Shown: in pieces, positions 1-8,601 of the stretch
Layout: every line of letters starts with the position of its first letter
How positions within the stretch are numbered: the stretch's first letter is position 1
Source of the DNA: Dyadobacter alkalitolerans DSM 23607
GTDB taxonomy: Bacteria; Bacteroidota; Bacteroidia; Cytophagales; Spirosomataceae
Reading direction: 5' to 3'
DNA: 64,000 nucleotides
Assembly: GCF_000428845.1 (NCBI RefSeq)
Contig: NZ_AUAS01000004.1
Span: 124,001 to 188,000 of the forward strand
Notes under the pieces: generated by a model
What the model was told of the DNA's origin: nothing
What the model saw: the letters and a program-made list of their open reading frames with translations, nothing else
Databases searched by the model: none
Program-made: the position numbers and the translations under genes

Positions 1-286
1 CCCTGTAACCGACAGACAAGATCATATCCAGGTTGAAAACGTCTACTTGTCTGACTACATGGCGTTTGCCTTCCTTTTGAACTATTTCCATTTTGGAAAT
101 AGTTGACTCCCTCGTTAGCTCTCCTTCATGCAGAATATTCCGGATATGCTTATTGATGCCCGGAACCTCGGTGCCAAACAATGCAGCAATCTGCTTCTGA
201 CTTAACCAGATATTTTCCTCCTGGAGTGTCACTTCTATCTGGCTATTGCCGTCCGCACCTACGTATATCTCTATCTGATTTTCCAT
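1..286 (-). CDS. RhuM-family protein, N-terminal part (cut by window edge)
   Basis: The minus strand is open from an ATG at 286 to the first base of the window, giving 95 residues that begin MENQIEIYVGADGNSQIEVT. The N-terminal third of the RhuM family (Virulence_RhuM, PF13310) is recognisable: a short beta-rich start, then 'WLSQKQIAALFGTEVPGINK', which looks like a helix-turn-helix, then 'IRNILHEGELTRESTISK' and 'VFNLDMILSVGYR', a very typical RhuM block. The family was named from a Salmonella pathogenicity island, is common near mobile or restriction genes, and has no firmly known biochemical role. The C-terminal two thirds lie outside the window, so I cannot tell whether the gene is intact. 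No restriction-modification gene is visible on this side. Confidence 0.85.
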   Translation of the reverse strand, partial: MENQIEIYVGADGNSQIEVTLQEENIWLSQKQIAALFGTEVPGINKHIRNILHEGELTRESTISKMEIVQKEGKRHVVRQVDVFNLDMILSVGYR

Positions 287-398
287 TCCGACTTCATTTA
301 TTCCAAAGATTAGAAAAATTGAACTGTGAGAAACGCAAGATCCAACGAACGGTAGGCGGCATTTATCGAAAGCATTTCATCTTAGGACTAGCTCGCCT

Positions 399-821
399 CT
401 ACTCCCCCCAAACCGTCACCACAACCGCTCTGGTGCCGCCGTGGTCTCTGTGTTCGCAGAGATAGATGCCTTGCCAGGTTCCTAGGGCTAGTCGACCGTT
501 TTTGATGGGGATCATTACGGAGCTGCCTAGTAGTGAGGCTTTCAGATGTGCAGGCATGTCGTCGGAACCCTCGTAGTCGTGCTCGTAGTCGGGGTCGTTT
601 TCTTTGACGGTTTTATTGAAATACATTTCGAAATCTTTTCGCACGGTGGGGTCGGCGTTTTCGTTGATCGTGAGCGAGGCGGAGGTGTGCTGGATGAAAA
701 CCTGGCACATGCCTGTGGCGAGCAACGAAATTTGCGGCATCGCATTGAGAATGTCGCCGGTGATGAGGTGAAAGCCCCGGCGCTTTTCACGGAATGTTAA
801 ACTTTGCTGAAATATTTTCAT
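399..821 (-). CDS. YjbQ family protein (UPF0047, secondary thiamine-phosphate synthase-like)
   Basis: This 140-residue protein matches the YjbQ/UPF0047 family over its full usual length (about 130-140 residues). Visible family blocks are 'VFIQHTSASLTINENADP' near residue 40, the acidic stretch 'DPDYEHDYEGSDDMPAHLKA' near residue 77, and 'LGTWQGIYLCEHRDHGG' near the C-terminus. The conserved His and Glu residues fit a metal-binding trimeric fold. Members from several bacteria have weak thiamine-phosphate synthase activity, but the physiological role is unresolved, so the enzyme name should be treated as provisional. The gene appears monocistronic, with about 110 bp to the RhuM start downstream and a divergent glycosyltransferase upstream. 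Confidence 0.9.
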   Translation of the reverse strand: MKIFQQSLTFREKRRGFHLITGDILNAMPQISLLATGMCQVFIQHTSASLTINENADPTVRKDFEMYFNKTVKENDPDYEHDYEGSDDMPAHLKASLLGSSVMIPIKNGRLALGTWQGIYLCEHRDHGGTRAVVVTVWGE

Positions 822-940
822 CCGGTAAATGTATTACTCTGCGTTCAAATTTGATGATACTTTTGCATCTTCAAGCGAATGCTGAGTTAATCAAAACAAT
901 TAATGAAAGAAGCGCTGATCAAGATCTTTACTTTTAGTCA

Positions 941-1771
941 ATGAACATTATACCCATTTCCGTCCTTACCATAGTAAAATCCAGGCATGAGGCGCTTCGC
1001 AACCTTGTTCTGGGCCTTGACAATGCTGACTCTTATCCGGCTGAGCTGATTATAGTCAATATGAATGAGCCAGCAAGTGAGCTGGTTTCTGAAAATTTCC
1101 CGATCCGCTCCGTTCGGTTTGATGATGCCGAAAGACTTCCTCTTGCTGCGGCGCGGAACTTTGCGGCGAAACAAGCAACGCATCCTTTCATGATTTTTCT
1201 GGATGTGGACTGCATTCCTTCACCGGATTTATTAGAAAAATATTTCAATGCGTGCCGGTCCGGTGCGCATTTATGGATAGGACCGGTCCGGTATCTTCGT
1301 CAGGGTGCCACAGCGGAAAAGGGTTTTCTTTCGAAAATGTGGGAAATGAGCACGCCAGATCCCGTTAGGGCCGATTTGCGGGAGGTGAATCATGCGCTTT
1401 TCTGGTCGCTTAACTTCGCTTGCAGTCAGGAAACGTATGAGCGCATTGGTGGTTTTGATACCCGATTTACCGGTTACGGTGCAGAAGATACCGATTTCGG
1501 TTTTGCAGCCCGTAAGCAAGGTGTCGAGCTGAGTGTTGCGGATGCCGTTGCATTTCATCAATATCATCCCAGCTTCAACCCGCCGCTCAATCATTTTGAA
1601 GACATTCTCATCAATGCTAAAACCTTTTTTAACAAATGGCAGATCTGGCCTATGGAAGGCTGGCTGCGAAAATTTGAGCGTGCAGGATTGATCAAATGGG
1701 AAAATGATGAGATCACAATTTTGCGCAGACCGACGGAAACAGAGGTTAACCAGGCGTTGAAGTCAGGATAA
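941..1771 (+). CDS. Glycosyltransferase family 2 with galactosyltransferase-type C-terminal block
   Basis: The 276-residue protein has a GT-A fold signature: an N-terminal 'ISVLTIVKSRHEALRNLVLGL' type strand-helix, the nucleotide-sugar/metal motif DVDC near residue 88 (a DxD variant), and 'GGFDTRFTGYGAEDTDFGFA' near residue 165, the C-terminal block of the Glyco_transf_7C type in which the ED pair usually supplies the catalytic base. No membrane segment is seen, so it is probably cytoplasmic or peripheral. It converges with two minus-strand glycosyltransferases (13 bp between stop codons) and the group is followed by an MFS transporter, which suggests a small glycoconjugate locus. Donor and acceptor cannot be read from sequence. 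Confidence 0.85.
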   Translation: MNIIPISVLTIVKSRHEALRNLVLGLDNADSYPAELIIVNMNEPASELVSENFPIRSVRFDDAERLPLAAARNFAAKQATHPFMIFLDVDCIPSPDLLEKYFNACRSGAHLWIGPVRYLRQGATAEKGFLSKMWEMSTPDPVRADLREVNHALFWSLNFACSQETYERIGGFDTRFTGYGAEDTDFGFAARKQGVELSVADAVAFHQYHPSFNPPLNHFEDILINAKTFFNKWQIWPMEGWLRKFERAGLIKWENDEITILRRPTETEVNQALKSG

Positions 1772-1783
1772 TCAGACCTTAAA

Positions 1784-2857
1784 TCACGCCAATCTTTCAG
1801 GAAAGTTAGTGTCCCAAAGTTCATGCAACCGTGCCGCAACATCTGCCAGCGCTGAGTCCTTGATCACATGTTTCCAGCAGTCATCAGGCAGGCTATCTGC
1901 CTTTTGAATGATTGTTTTCCAGTCGGTGTGATCCAGCTCTTCTGGCTGGACTAGCACAGCCATTCCATTTTGTGCTAATAATTCGGCTTTGCGCAATTGT
2001 TCCTGAAACGGACGGTCCTCAGGTATGCAGACGAACTTTTTCCCCAGATCGGCCATTTCCATCACCGAGTTATGTCCGGCATTGCCTATCACGACGTTGC
2101 ATTGGGCCAGTACGGATGCAGGATCATTAATTTGCCCGTGAAAAATTACATTGGATGCGACAACATGTTCAGGATCAGCAACATTACCAATCACCAGGAT
2201 AGGTCTTTCCGCGCATTGCGCTGCCAAAGCATTGATAACCTTTCCATTAATCGAAGTCCCTCCGGAGCCTACAAGAACGCCAATTGCAGGATTTTCAAGT
2301 TTCTCCGCATATTTTTCTTTTCCTGAATATTTTGAAAATCCCCCTGAAAAGAAGGTTTTTTGATTTACCCAATCCTGGGGTGAAGGATTCATCAACTCTT
2401 CCGGCGACGGTGCGATCAGCAGCTGGGCACATTCATATGCATGTAAATGCGCCAGATCATCACGGTCCCCGTTTTGACGGATCACTACGGTTGGTGTCCC
2501 GCATAAAGTGGCCAGTAATGTAACCTCCACAGACACATCGACAATCATTATCACCGGAAATAATGCATGCTGCGCCGCCGAGATTACTGCGGCGCGTTTG
2601 GCAACTTTTTCAACATTAACGGGCGCATAATGCAGAAAACCCAATTGCATGCGTGAAGCAAAAGGGTCTTCGGGACCTGCAACATCCTGCGGCAGGTCGA
2701 TACATTGAATTGTGGGCGGAATAATGGCTGCAAACCGTGTTAGATCACTTCCAAGAAACGTCACCTGTGCATCTTTAAGCTGTGATGCAATTGACAATGC
2801 GCGCATCAAATGTCCCGAGCCGTGGTGGTGAATGTAGAAGGCGAAATTAGCGGACAT
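1784..2857 (-). CDS. MurG/UGT-like glycosyltransferase (GT-B fold)
   Basis: The 357-residue protein opens with 'FAFYIHHHGSGHLMRAL', the glycine-rich GxGH loop seen in MurG-like and GT1/GT28 enzymes. Its C-terminal half carries 'LVGSGGTSINGKVINALAAQ' and 'VIGNAGHNSVMEMADLGKKF', which correspond to the donor-nucleotide binding loop of GT28 C-terminal domains. Its start codon overlaps the end of the upstream GT4 gene by 11 bp, so the two are almost certainly cotranscribed and translationally coupled. It lacks the length and motifs of true MurG, and a peptidoglycan role is unlikely. The substrate is unknown. Confidence 0.82.
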   Translation of the reverse strand: MSANFAFYIHHHGSGHLMRALSIASQLKDAQVTFLGSDLTRFAAIIPPTIQCIDLPQDVAGPEDPFASRMQLGFLHYAPVNVEKVAKRAAVISAAQHALFPVIMIVDVSVEVTLLATLCGTPTVVIRQNGDRDDLAHLHAYECAQLLIAPSPEELMNPSPQDWVNQKTFFSGGFSKYSGKEKYAEKLENPAIGVLVGSGGTSINGKVINALAAQCAERPILVIGNVADPEHVVASNVIFHGQINDPASVLAQCNVVIGNAGHNSVMEMADLGKKFVCIPEDRPFQEQLRKAELLAQNGMAVLVQPEELDHTDWKTIIQKADSLPDDCWKHVIKDSALADVAARLHELWDTNFPERLA

Positions 2858-3944
2858 TGGTCTTCATCTTCGTGTTTGCAGTTTCAAGCGCTATCAATTC
2901 GAACAATGTTTCGTAGGCATCCACCATTCTTTCCACATCAAAGAGATCTTCGGCGCGCTGCCTGCAAGCCGAGCGGTTCAATTGCTCTGCTGCCAGGATG
3001 CAATCCGCCAGTTCCTGAACATTATCTCCGCTGCATAATGTGCCCGTGTGCTCGTCAAGCAATTTTGGTAAGGCACCTTTGGCAATGCCTGCAACCGGCG
3101 TTCCGCAAGCAAGCGACTCAGCAACCACCAGTCCGAACGGTTCATCCCAGCACGGCGTGATCAGTGATACAGTTGCGTTTCCTATCAGGTCATTAAGCTG
3201 TTGATGATTGCAAGATCCGAGCAATTCTATCGAATCGTCCAGACGTGGCATAATCTCAGTTTCGTAATAATGCTGATCGCTGATGGCCCCAGCAACTTTC
3301 ATTTTCCTGCCGGCAATCTTGGCTGCATCTATGGCCAGGTGCAAGCCCTTATCAGGATGTATCCGCCCAAACCACATGATATATCCGCGATCATTTTCAG
3401 GATAAAACGCCCAGGTGGCCAAATCGATGCCGTTGTGAATGATGTCACATTCAGGTGCGTACGCTTTCCAATTCTCAGCATTGGTCTCAGAAACAGATAC
3501 ATATTTGACCCGGCCATAATTCTGTTCGCGGCGGATCGCGTTCTTCAGCTCAAAAATCGGAGGCGTATGCAGCACAGTTACCATCGGCGCTTTAACCAGC
3601 ACCGACATCATAATGGGAACATAATTCAAGCTGTTATTAAAAATTACGTCCAGCTCGTCTTTGTCTATCTCCTGCATCATTTCAACATAGGCGTGATGTG
3701 TAGAAATATATTCAGTGCTGAGCTGGCGGGAGGTAAACTGCGAGGATGTAATGGGACGGTAATCCTCCTCGCAAAGGATCGGCCTGACATTTAAAATGGG
3801 ATCCGAGCCGGCGCAGGCATATAGCAATACGTCATGGCCACGCGCTAGTAATCGTTGACAAATATCATAGGTAAAGGCTTCCAACCCTCCCATGAAGGGT
3901 TTACTAATTGGATATTTCAAGTGTGCAATGATCCCTATTTTCAT
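2847..3944 (-). CDS. Glycosyltransferase family 4 (GT-B)
   Basis: This 365-residue enzyme has the GT4 layout. The N-terminal acceptor domain has 'PFMGGLEAFTYDICQRLLAR' around residues 17-36, where the GG loop is followed by an amphipathic helix. The C-terminal donor domain has 'YIMWFGRIHPDKGLHLAIDA' near residue 190 and the E-x7-E region 'EPFGLVVAESLACGTPVAG' near residue 270. It is the promoter-proximal gene of a two-gene minus-strand operon with the MurG-like glycosyltransferase. A divergent 173-bp region separates it from the MFS transporter. The pair plus the GT2 gene suggests stepwise assembly of a surface or lipid-linked glycan, which is inference from clustering only. Confidence 0.87.
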   Translation of the reverse strand: MKIGIIAHLKYPISKPFMGGLEAFTYDICQRLLARGHDVLLYACAGSDPILNVRPILCEEDYRPITSSQFTSRQLSTEYISTHHAYVEMMQEIDKDELDVIFNNSLNYVPIMMSVLVKAPMVTVLHTPPIFELKNAIRREQNYGRVKYVSVSETNAENWKAYAPECDIIHNGIDLATWAFYPENDRGYIMWFGRIHPDKGLHLAIDAAKIAGRKMKVAGAISDQHYYETEIMPRLDDSIELLGSCNHQQLNDLIGNATVSLITPCWDEPFGLVVAESLACGTPVAGIAKGALPKLLDEHTGTLCSGDNVQELADCILAAEQLNRSACRQRAEDLFDVERMVDAYETLFELIALETANTKMKTNVR

Positions 3945-4117
3945 GTCGCTTTAGGTAAAGTTTTGATGATGAATGTTTGTTGATAAAGTGTTTTTCGATA
4001 CTAGTACAGCTTAGGCTGCGTTGTGGCGTCTTAGAAAACCGTGCCGGTGCCTGATACGCTGTTTTTACGGCTGGTATGGATTTTAGGCTGCACCAGCGTT
4101 ATCAAATTTGAAGCATT

Positions 4118-5608
4118 GTGATCTTTACACCAAAAGAAACACTCACCGAGGAAGAAGTGAAGAACGGGTTGAACACCGTTCTCAAAGAAGGAATGACCAC
4201 CGAAGCCATGGTAACGCTTGCCGGGGGGACATTTATGGTTGCCTTCGCCATTTTGCTTGGCGCCAGCAATTTTCAGATCGGGCTGCTTGCTTCTTTACCT
4301 ACATTCACTAACATTTTCCAGCTGGCGTCCGTTTTTCTGATCCGCAGATATAACAACCGGAGGGCCGTTTCGGTGATTTGCTGCATTCTGGCCCGTATCC
4401 CGATGGTTTTGTTGGGCGCAATGCCATTTTTTCTCGGAGCGGATGCGCCGGTAAGCTTATTGCTGTTTTTTCTGTTCTTCTATTATTTGTTTGGTTCCAT
4501 TGCCGGTCCAAGCTGGAACGCATGGATGAAAGATCTGGTGCCGGGCGATATGCTAGGCGCTTTTTTCTCGAAGCGCAGCCGCTATGCGCAGACGCTCAAT
4601 GTTGTACTCAGCATTATTCTGGCCATTTCGATCGATTATCTGCGCAGGCATGCACCGCAATACGAGCTGTATGTGTATGCAACCATGTTTATGATAGCGG
4701 GCGTGGCCGGTCTGGCGGCAGTAGCATTGCTGGCCAGGGTGCCCGAGCCAAGATCTTATTTACCCAATGAGAATATCCTGAAAATGTTCATTAAGCCGCT
4801 GCGCGACAATAACTTCCAGCGATTGCTTGTCTTTAACTCTCTCTGGCTTTTTGCCGTCAACATTGCCACACCGTTTTTTACAGTTTATATGCTGAAAACG
4901 CTTGGGCTTACCCTGGCGTATATTATTCCACTCACCATTTTAAGCCAGTTGTCGAGTATTTTCACGATTGGATACTGGGGCAAATTTGCAGACCGGTACA
5001 GCAACAAAACGATCATCTCCATATGCGCGCCGCTGTATGTGGCTTGTGTGATTGCATGGTGTTTTGTAGGGATTTATACTAATTTGATATCCAACCTTGC
5101 CTTGCTGGCGGTAATCCATATCGTCAGCGGATCGAGCAATGCCGGCACCAACCTTGCACTGACGAACATAGGCCTTAAGCTCGCTCCATCCCGTGAAGCG
5201 ATTGTTTATTTATCCGTTAAAAATATTGTCACGTCCGTTTTTTCGTCCCTGGCGCCGCTGATAGGCGGTTATCTGGCTGATTATTATACATTAAGACAAC
5301 TCCGCGTTATTGCCGAGTGGAGCGGGCCATCGCTGCAAAAATCCTTTCGGTTGCTGTTGCTGCATGAATGGAATTTCCTCTTTCTGATCGGGGCCGCACT
5401 GACTGTGGTGGCGTTGCAATTCCTGCCGCGTGTGCGTGAGGCAGGGGAGGTGCATAAGAGCGTGGTGAAGAGAATCATGCGTACAAGCCTGAAAAGTAAC
5501 TTGCGGGATTATTTTGTGATTGATGTGCTGATCAACTGGCATTCTTCATTGAATAATATGCTTAAAATCAATCGTGTAGGCTCCGATGAGGCGCGAAGAG
5601 ACGAGTAA
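4118..5608 (+). CDS. MFS transporter
   Basis: This 496-residue protein has about 12 hydrophobic membrane segments typical of the major facilitator superfamily, including 'AMVTLAGGTFMVAFAILLGA' near residue 30 and 'LAVIHIVSGSSNAGTNLALT' near residue 330. The only plausible start is a GTG at 4118, because no in-frame ATG lies upstream near it. A hydrophilic C-terminal tail of about 45 residues follows the last membrane segment. It is divergent from the GT4 gene, so the glycosyltransferase pair and the transporter may share control in the 3945-4117 spacer. Possible roles are export of a glycosylated metabolite or import of a sugar; the sequence does not settle it. Confidence 0.82.
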   Translation: MIFTPKETLTEEEVKNGLNTVLKEGMTTEAMVTLAGGTFMVAFAILLGASNFQIGLLASLPTFTNIFQLASVFLIRRYNNRRAVSVICCILARIPMVLLGAMPFFLGADAPVSLLLFFLFFYYLFGSIAGPSWNAWMKDLVPGDMLGAFFSKRSRYAQTLNVVLSIILAISIDYLRRHAPQYELYVYATMFMIAGVAGLAAVALLARVPEPRSYLPNENILKMFIKPLRDNNFQRLLVFNSLWLFAVNIATPFFTVYMLKTLGLTLAYIIPLTILSQLSSIFTIGYWGKFADRYSNKTIISICAPLYVACVIAWCFVGIYTNLISNLALLAVIHIVSGSSNAGTNLALTNIGLKLAPSREAIVYLSVKNIVTSVFSSLAPLIGGYLADYYTLRQLRVIAEWSGPSLQKSFRLLLLHEWNFLFLIGAALTVVALQFLPRVREAGEVHKSVVKRIMRTSLKSNLRDYFVIDVLINWHSSLNNMLKINRVGSDEARRDE

Positions 5609-5645
5609 AGCGTAGCTGGTTATCATCAAATTTCATGGTAATGCC

Positions 5646-5675
5646 TTTGGAAAAGTAACTCCGTGGTTATATTTG
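5646..5675 (+). promoter_or_regulatory. Bacteroidota promoter of the iron-uptake unit
   Basis: TTTG at 5646-5649 is followed 18 bp later by TATATTTG at 5668-5675, a good match to the Bacteroidota consensus (TTTG, about 19 bp, TAnnTTTG). Transcription would begin only a few bases before the ATG at 5688, so the first gene would have an extremely short leader. This supports 5688 rather than the in-frame TTG at 5673, which lies inside the -7 element. Confidence 0.6.
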
Positions 5676-5687
5676 CCCCATCATACG

Positions 5688-6065
5688 ATGCGAGTTGCGC
5701 TGCTTTACATATGGCTCTTTGTAACGATCCTACCGACTTTCAGTCAGTGGGGAACGATCGCTTATTACCATATCAACAAGGATTACATAGCGCGCGTCCT
5801 TTGCGAAAACCGCGATAAGCCACAGCTGCACTGCGACGGGCAATGCTATCTGGCCAAAAAACTAAAAGCCCAGGAGGAGAAAAAAGACCAGCAAACCAGC
5901 GAGCAGGTGCGTAATTTGCCTACGTTGCATCTGTTTTCATCCCCGCTGGTCGCCTTCGAATTTCTGGCATCGCCATTTATAATCCATTCCCAAGCCGCTT
6001 TCCAGTATCATTTAGCCGCTTATCTGGCTCCGCTTACAGTGGTTTCCCCACCGCCCTGCGCTTAG
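5688..6065 (+). CDS. Small membrane protein with Cys motif, upstream of the siderophore receptor
   Basis: I start this 125-residue protein at the ATG at 5688, because the in-frame TTG at 5673 falls within the promoter -7 box. Residues 1-27 are hydrophobic (MRVALLYIWLFVTILPTF), giving a membrane anchor or uncleaved signal. Next comes 'VLCENRDKPQLHCDGQCYLA', with cysteines at 39, 49 and 53 (C-x9-C-x3-C), then a charged KLKAQEEKKDQQ stretch. A second weakly hydrophobic part follows, and the tail is PPPCA. Small proteins with this Cys pattern often sit next to TonB receptor genes in Bacteroidota, but I know of no assigned function. The Cys/His spacing suggests metal binding on the periplasmic face, which is inference. 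The receptor gene follows after 154 bp. Confidence 0.7.
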   Translation: MRVALLYIWLFVTILPTFSQWGTIAYYHINKDYIARVLCENRDKPQLHCDGQCYLAKKLKAQEEKKDQQTSEQVRNLPTLHLFSSPLVAFEFLASPFIIHSQAAFQYHLAAYLAPLTVVSPPPCA

Positions 6066-6219
6066 CTGCCGTTTTTGTCAATTTTGGGCCAAAATGAAAG
6101 GGTAACATAGTTTATCCTTGGCGCGCGTCTGCGCTGCGCTTTTATTCAAATTCAACAGCTAACCTAACAGCATCATTCCTGCTTTTTGAAAGTGGGTGAA
6201 TCTATCCTTGTATATCCGA

Positions 6220-8589
6220 ATGAAATTTCAATATGTGTTTCTATTGCTGGCCATGTTCAGCAATGTTACCCGTTCCTACGCTCAAAGCGAGCAAGGAACA
6301 CTTCACGGGCGTATCGTCAACGCCGGAGACAAGCCTGTTGCAGGCGCGTCCATCGCATTTCAAAACACAACATTAGGCACAATTACAGATGAAAAGGGCC
6401 AATTCAGCCTCACCGGCATTATACCAGGCTCTTACATCCTGACCGTTTCCAATGTTGGTTATATTGCATACACCCAAAGTATGCGTATTTCGAAAGGGAG
6501 AAACGCGTTTCTTAATCTTCAACTGTCCGAAAGCAACCAGGAGCTGAAAGAGGTCATTGTTAGTGCTGCCAAAAACAGTTACCAGGTTTCCTCCTCCAAC
6601 AGTTCCACCCGCCTGGACGTGCCTTTGCTGGAAACGCCTCAATCGGTGCAGGTCGTTTCCTCTGCCGTTCTGCGTGACCGACAGGCATTTACGCTCAATG
6701 AGATCGCGGGCACATTCACGGGCATGAAAGCCAACAATGGCAATGGTTCATTTCAAATACGCGGCTTCACGGCTTACTCCCCGAATGATGCCAGTTTTTT
6801 ACTTTTTAACGGCGTCCGGGGCAACTTGTATTTATGGAGCCAGCAGCCGCTGTTATACAACATTGAATCCGTGGAGTTGCTGCGAGGGCCTTCCGGGGCT
6901 TTATTCAGTGAGGGTTCTCCCGGTGGTGTTGTTAATTTTATTACAAAAAAACCTTTATTGGAAAAGCGGGCAAGTGTGGATCTTTCGCTGGGTAGCTGGG
7001 GATTCGGAAGGGCTTCTGCTGACTTTACCGGGCATGTTTCAAGTAACAAAAAACTGTTGTACCGCGCTATAATCGGTTATGATCGCTCCGAAAGTTTCCG
7101 GGATTATCAAAAGAAACAAAACCTGCTCATAGCCCCGTCGCTGACTTACCTTGCCAGTGACCGGACCTCGCTCAACCTTGAACTCAATTATACTTACTCC
7201 AAAGCCGTTCAGCAGTATGACAATGGCAGTTATGTTTACTCCCGCCCTGATGGAACATTTGATTTCAACCACTATCCCAACAACCTGACAATCCAGAGCC
7301 CGACCGATTATGGAAAAACACACAATGCATCGGCTACGCTGAGTTTTAACCATCAAATCAGCCAGAATCTGAAACTCACCGTTGTGGAACGCGCAGTGCG
7401 GAATGTACTGGATTATACAGACCATATTCCCGTAGGAAGGATCCGTAATGATTCCATCAGCCGGGGATTTCAGGACTGGGAAACGGACAGGTTCAGCCTG
7501 CAAACCACTGCTTTTGCAACCTATACCATTAACACAGGACCGCTGGGGCACCAAATAATCGCGGGCTCGGATTACAATCGCTACGGCTGGACGCAAAACG
7601 ATTATCGTTACAAGCCTTCGACCCGCATTTCTATCCTGCACCCGGATTATGCGGGCAGTATTCCCGATGCCTCCGTCCCGGCCGACGAATCGGATGATAA
7701 TAAGCGCATTACCAACCTGATCGGAGCTTACATTCAGGATCAAATCATTGTGGGCGACAAATTGAGAGTGTTGGTTTCGCTTCGTTATGACAACTACAAT
7801 GGTAAGGAAACGCCTTTGTCGGATCGTGACAATAAGCAGGGCGACGAGCTGAAAACCTCAGGCTGGATCCCGCGGGTGGCCCTGGTATATCTGCCGGTAA
7901 AGAACGTATCTCTTTACGGAACCTATCTCAAATCGTTCAATCCGCAAACCTCAAACAACGTGCTCTCAGGCGGACCATTCCCCACCCGGCAGGCGACCCA
8001 ATTTGAAGTATGTTCCAAAGCGGACCTGATAGGCAACCGGTTGTCGGCCACATTATCCCTTTACCAGATCAACTATGCCAATATCCTGACGGCGGCCCCC
8101 ACGGAAGAAAACTCGCATCGGCAAGCTGCCATTGACGGCACGCGCAGCAGGGGCGGAGAATTTTCAGTTATCGGAAACCTGAACCGATTGAGCCTGATTG
8201 CCGGATATGCTTTCAATGAGCACGAGTTGGTAAGCACCACGAGTTATGGTAAAAAAGGGGATCGTTTTGCCAATGCGCCTAAGCATCAGATCAACTTCTG
8301 GGCCAAATATGCGCTTCCATCCCAGGCGCTCAAAGGGTTGGGAATTGCTGCGGGCGTACGTTATGTGAGTGATCAGGTGGGTTTGCTAAGCAATCAGAAC
8401 TTCGTTTTTCCGTCCTACACGGTGCTGGATGCCGCCATTTCGTATTCGCGCAACCGATATCAGGTTCAGGTTAATGCTTATAATCTGACTAACAAGCATT
8501 ACTTCACAGGAAGCAGGTCGGGCGTAACATTAGCAGGCCTGGGCGATCCCTTAAATGTACGGGTCGGCGTTAGTTATCAGCTCTGGTAA
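6220..8589 (+). CDS. TonB-dependent siderophore receptor
   Basis: I use the ATG at 6220, which gives a normal signal peptide (MKFQYVFLLLAMFSN, cleavage near SYAQ); the GTG at 6196 only adds eight residues before it. Mature residues about 25-110 form a carboxypeptidase-regulatory-like beta domain ('GRIVNAGDKPVAGASIAFQN'). The plug begins at 'LDVPLLETPQSVQVVSS' with 'FQIRGF' and 'LLRGPSGALFSEGSPGGVVN', the pattern of FecA/FhuE-type receptors. A 22-strand barrel ending in an aromatic residue (SYQLW) completes it. It should import ferric siderophores across the outer membrane with TonB-ExbBD energy. The PepSY gene starts 12 bp downstream, so the two are coupled. No ECF sigma or FecR gene adjoins, so Fur-type control is more likely. 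Confidence 0.93.
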   Translation: MKFQYVFLLLAMFSNVTRSYAQSEQGTLHGRIVNAGDKPVAGASIAFQNTTLGTITDEKGQFSLTGIIPGSYILTVSNVGYIAYTQSMRISKGRNAFLNLQLSESNQELKEVIVSAAKNSYQVSSSNSSTRLDVPLLETPQSVQVVSSAVLRDRQAFTLNEIAGTFTGMKANNGNGSFQIRGFTAYSPNDASFLLFNGVRGNLYLWSQQPLLYNIESVELLRGPSGALFSEGSPGGVVNFITKKPLLEKRASVDLSLGSWGFGRASADFTGHVSSNKKLLYRAIIGYDRSESFRDYQKKQNLLIAPSLTYLASDRTSLNLELNYTYSKAVQQYDNGSYVYSRPDGTFDFNHYPNNLTIQSPTDYGKTHNASATLSFNHQISQNLKLTVVERAVRNVLDYTDHIPVGRIRNDSISRGFQDWETDRFSLQTTAFATYTINTGPLGHQIIAGSDYNRYGWTQNDYRYKPSTRISILHPDYAGSIPDASVPADESDDNKRITNLIGAYIQDQIIVGDKLRVLVSLRYDNYNGKETPLSDRDNKQGDELKTSGWIPRVALVYLPVKNVSLYGTYLKSFNPQTSNNVLSGGPFPTRQATQFEVCSKADLIGNRLSATLSLYQINYANILTAAPTEENSHRQAAIDGTRSRGGEFSVIGNLNRLSLIAGYAFNEHELVSTTSYGKKGDRFANAPKHQINFWAKYALPSQALKGLGIAAGVRYVSDQVGLLSNQNFVFPSYTVLDAAISYSRNRYQVQVNAYNLTNKHYFTGSRSGVTLAGLGDPLNVRVGVSYQLW

Positions 8590-8601
8590 GTTGAGGGGTT
8601 T

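Noticed and set aside
181..465. 94-codon plus-strand frame at the left edge
   Set aside because: It is antisense to the RhuM gene start and the YjbQ gene end, both of which have clear family motifs.
3201..3794. 197-codon plus-strand frame antisense to the GT4 gene
   Set aside because: GT4 motifs occupy the other strand through the whole interval.
7039..7743. 234-codon minus-strand frame antisense to the siderophore receptor
   Set aside because: The receptor frame is complete and well supported; the antisense translation has no family features.
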